Shown one piece after another: positions 5,440-6,437 of a stretch of DNA of 6,437 bases. The translations under genes were made by a program, and so were the position numbers. Source of the stretch: Holophagae bacterium (GTDB lineage Bacteria > Acidobacteriota > Thermoanaerobaculia > Thermoanaerobaculales > Sulfomarinibacteraceae); NCBI GenBank assembly GCA_030637505.1, contig DAOWGJ010000356.1, forward strand, positions 1-6,437, read 5' to 3'. Position 1 is the stretch's first letter, and every line of letters starts with the position of its first letter. A model generated the notes under the pieces. The model did not search any database, was not told the origin of the DNA, and worked only from the letters and a program-made list of their open reading frames with translations.

Positions 5440-6437
5440 TAGGAACAGACCTTTCCTTTTACCGAATCACCGCGGCCCTCGGCGCCGGCGGCATGGGGGA
5501 AGTGTGGCGGGCCGAGGACATCAAGCTGGGTCGTGAGGTGGCCCTCAAGATGCTGCCGGAAGACTTCGCGGAGGATCCCGATCGTCACGCCCGCTTCGAA
5601 CACGAGGCCAAAGTGCTGGCGAGCTTGAACCACCCAAACATCGCGATCCTCTTTGGTCTCGAGCACCTCGACGGGAAGCATGTGTTGGTGATGGAATTGG
5701 TCGAAGGCGACGGACTCGACGAGGTGATCGCTCGCGGGCCCATAGGGATCGAGGAGGCAATCGCGATTGCCGTTCAGATCGCCGAAGCTCTCGAGGCGGC
5801 CCACGAGGCAGGGATCGTCCACCGTGACCTCAAGCCGGCGAATATCCGGGTGCGGCCCGACGGCATGGTCAAGGTGCTGGACTTCGGGCTCGCGAAGGCG
5901 TGGGAGACCGAGACCAGCGAGACCAGCGTTTCGTTGTCGCCGACCATCACCCGCCACGCGACCCTCGAGGGCGTCATCCTCGGCACCGCGGCCTACATGA
6001 GCCCCGAGCAGGCACGGGGCAAGAAGGTCGACAGGCGCGCCGACATTTGGGCTTACGGCGTCGTACTGTGGGAGATGCTGACCGGACGCAAACTCTTCGA
6101 GGGAGAGACGGTCTCAGACGTGTTGGCTTCGGTCCTCAAAGAGGCGCCCGACCTCGATGCTCTGCCCCGGAACACACCGTCGGCCCTGCGACGTCTGGTG
6201 ACCCGATGTCTCGAACGTGAGCCGAGGGATCGACTGCAATGGATCGGTGATGCGCGGCTTGAACTGGCTGAGGCGCTCGGGTCAACTCCAGATGCATCGA
6301 TTAAACGCAACCAGGCTGCAAATTCAATCAGCCGAGTCCGAGAGTTCCTGGCCTGGTCGGCAGCGGCGGTCGCCCTCGCTCTTGCCGCATTCTTCTGGTG
6401 GCAGCCCAATGAGGCCCCTGATCTTTCACTCACCCGG
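5436..6437 (+). CDS. Second tandem Ser/Thr protein kinase (partial, C-terminus beyond window)
   Basis: The first 334 codons of a Hanks-type kinase, still open at the right edge. The kinase domain runs about 8-262 with the glycine loop G16-A-G-G-M-G21, lysine K38, the HRDLKPAN loop (129-136), DFG (149-151), SPE (189-191) and the shared LQWIGDARLEL end (267-277); all catalytic residues are present. A membrane segment follows at about 304-322, in the same place relative to the kinase as in the upstream gene. A periplasmic PD40-type propeller is therefore expected beyond the window, but this is inferred. The ATG overlaps the upstream TGA as ATGA and has a GGAGG site, so the two genes form an operon with likely translational coupling. 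Kinase domains are about 77% identical; the linkers between kinase and membrane differ. GC content is higher than in the upstream copy (about 67% against 57% in sampled 60-base stretches). Confidence 0.93.
   Translation, partial: MIGTDLSFYRITAALGAGGMGEVWRAEDIKLGREVALKMLPEDFAEDPDRHARFEHEAKVLASLNHPNIAILFGLEHLDGKHVLVMELVEGDGLDEVIARGPIGIEEAIAIAVQIAEALEAAHEAGIVHRDLKPANIRVRPDGMVKVLDFGLAKAWETETSETSVSLSPTITRHATLEGVILGTAAYMSPEQARGKKVDRRADIWAYGVVLWEMLTGRKLFEGETVSDVLASVLKEAPDLDALPRNTPSALRRLVTRCLEREPRDRLQWIGDARLELAEALGSTPDASIKRNQAANSISRVREFLAWSAAAVALALAAFFWWQPNEAPDLSLTR
5457..6272 (+). repeat. Direct duplication, copy 2 (kinase-domain coding segment)
   Basis: Partner of copy 1 at 2803-3618, offset by 2,654 bp in the same orientation and reading frame register. 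Similarity fades after the LQWIGDARLEL motif: the linker and membrane segment that follow are not recognisably alike in sequence, though similar in position and character. Confidence 0.85.

Noticed and set aside
5433..5957. A 174-codon open frame on the minus strand opposite the second kinase, resembling another at 2752-3168 opposite the first kinase
   Set aside because: The two shadow translations resemble each other only because the kinase genes on the other strand are paralogues. The conserved catalytic motifs are on the plus strand, so these are not real genes.

Overview
The window (6,437 bp) is dense bacterial DNA with five protein-coding genes and no RNA genes, CRISPR arrays or insertion sequences that I can see. 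The expanded, membrane-anchored Ser/Thr kinases with beta-propeller ectodomains, next to an FHA-GAF-SpoIIE phosphatase, fit a signalling-rich, moderately high-GC lineage. Acidobacteriota (Thermoanaerobaculia, Vicinamibacteria or Holophagae type) is my best guess. It is an inference from architecture only; Gemmatimonadota, Planctomycetota or Myxococcota are not excluded.

Layout: positions 23-2633 are read leftward and positions 2773 to the right edge are read rightward, from a divergent start region of about 140 bp. On the minus strand, a YbaN/DUF454 inner-membrane protein (2244-2633) overlaps by 17 bp a two-CBS-domain protein (1793-2260) that starts with TTG. After a 123 bp gap comes a 548-residue FHA-GAF-SpoIIE/RsbU-type Ser/Thr phosphatase (23-1669). 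On the plus strand, a complete kinase-TM-propeller protein (2773-5439) is followed, with a 4 bp ATGA overlap, by a second kinase of the same family (from 5436) whose C-terminal part runs off the window.

How the parts may work together: the two kinases are about 77% identical over 272 residues without gaps, so they are tandem duplicates probably made from one transcript. The nearby phosphatase has an intact phosphothreonine-binding FHA domain and a full set of phosphatase metal-binding acids. The locus therefore holds kinase ('writer'), FHA ('reader') and phosphatase ('eraser') functions within 6.4 kb. Whether they act on each other is inference. The YbaN-CBS pair between them has lower GC in the stretches I counted (about 40-55%, against about 57-72% in the flanking genes) and may be unrelated.

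Every family here is known. The most distinctive features are the tandem, translationally coupled kinase pair with unequal GC content, and its closeness to the FHA-phosphatase.
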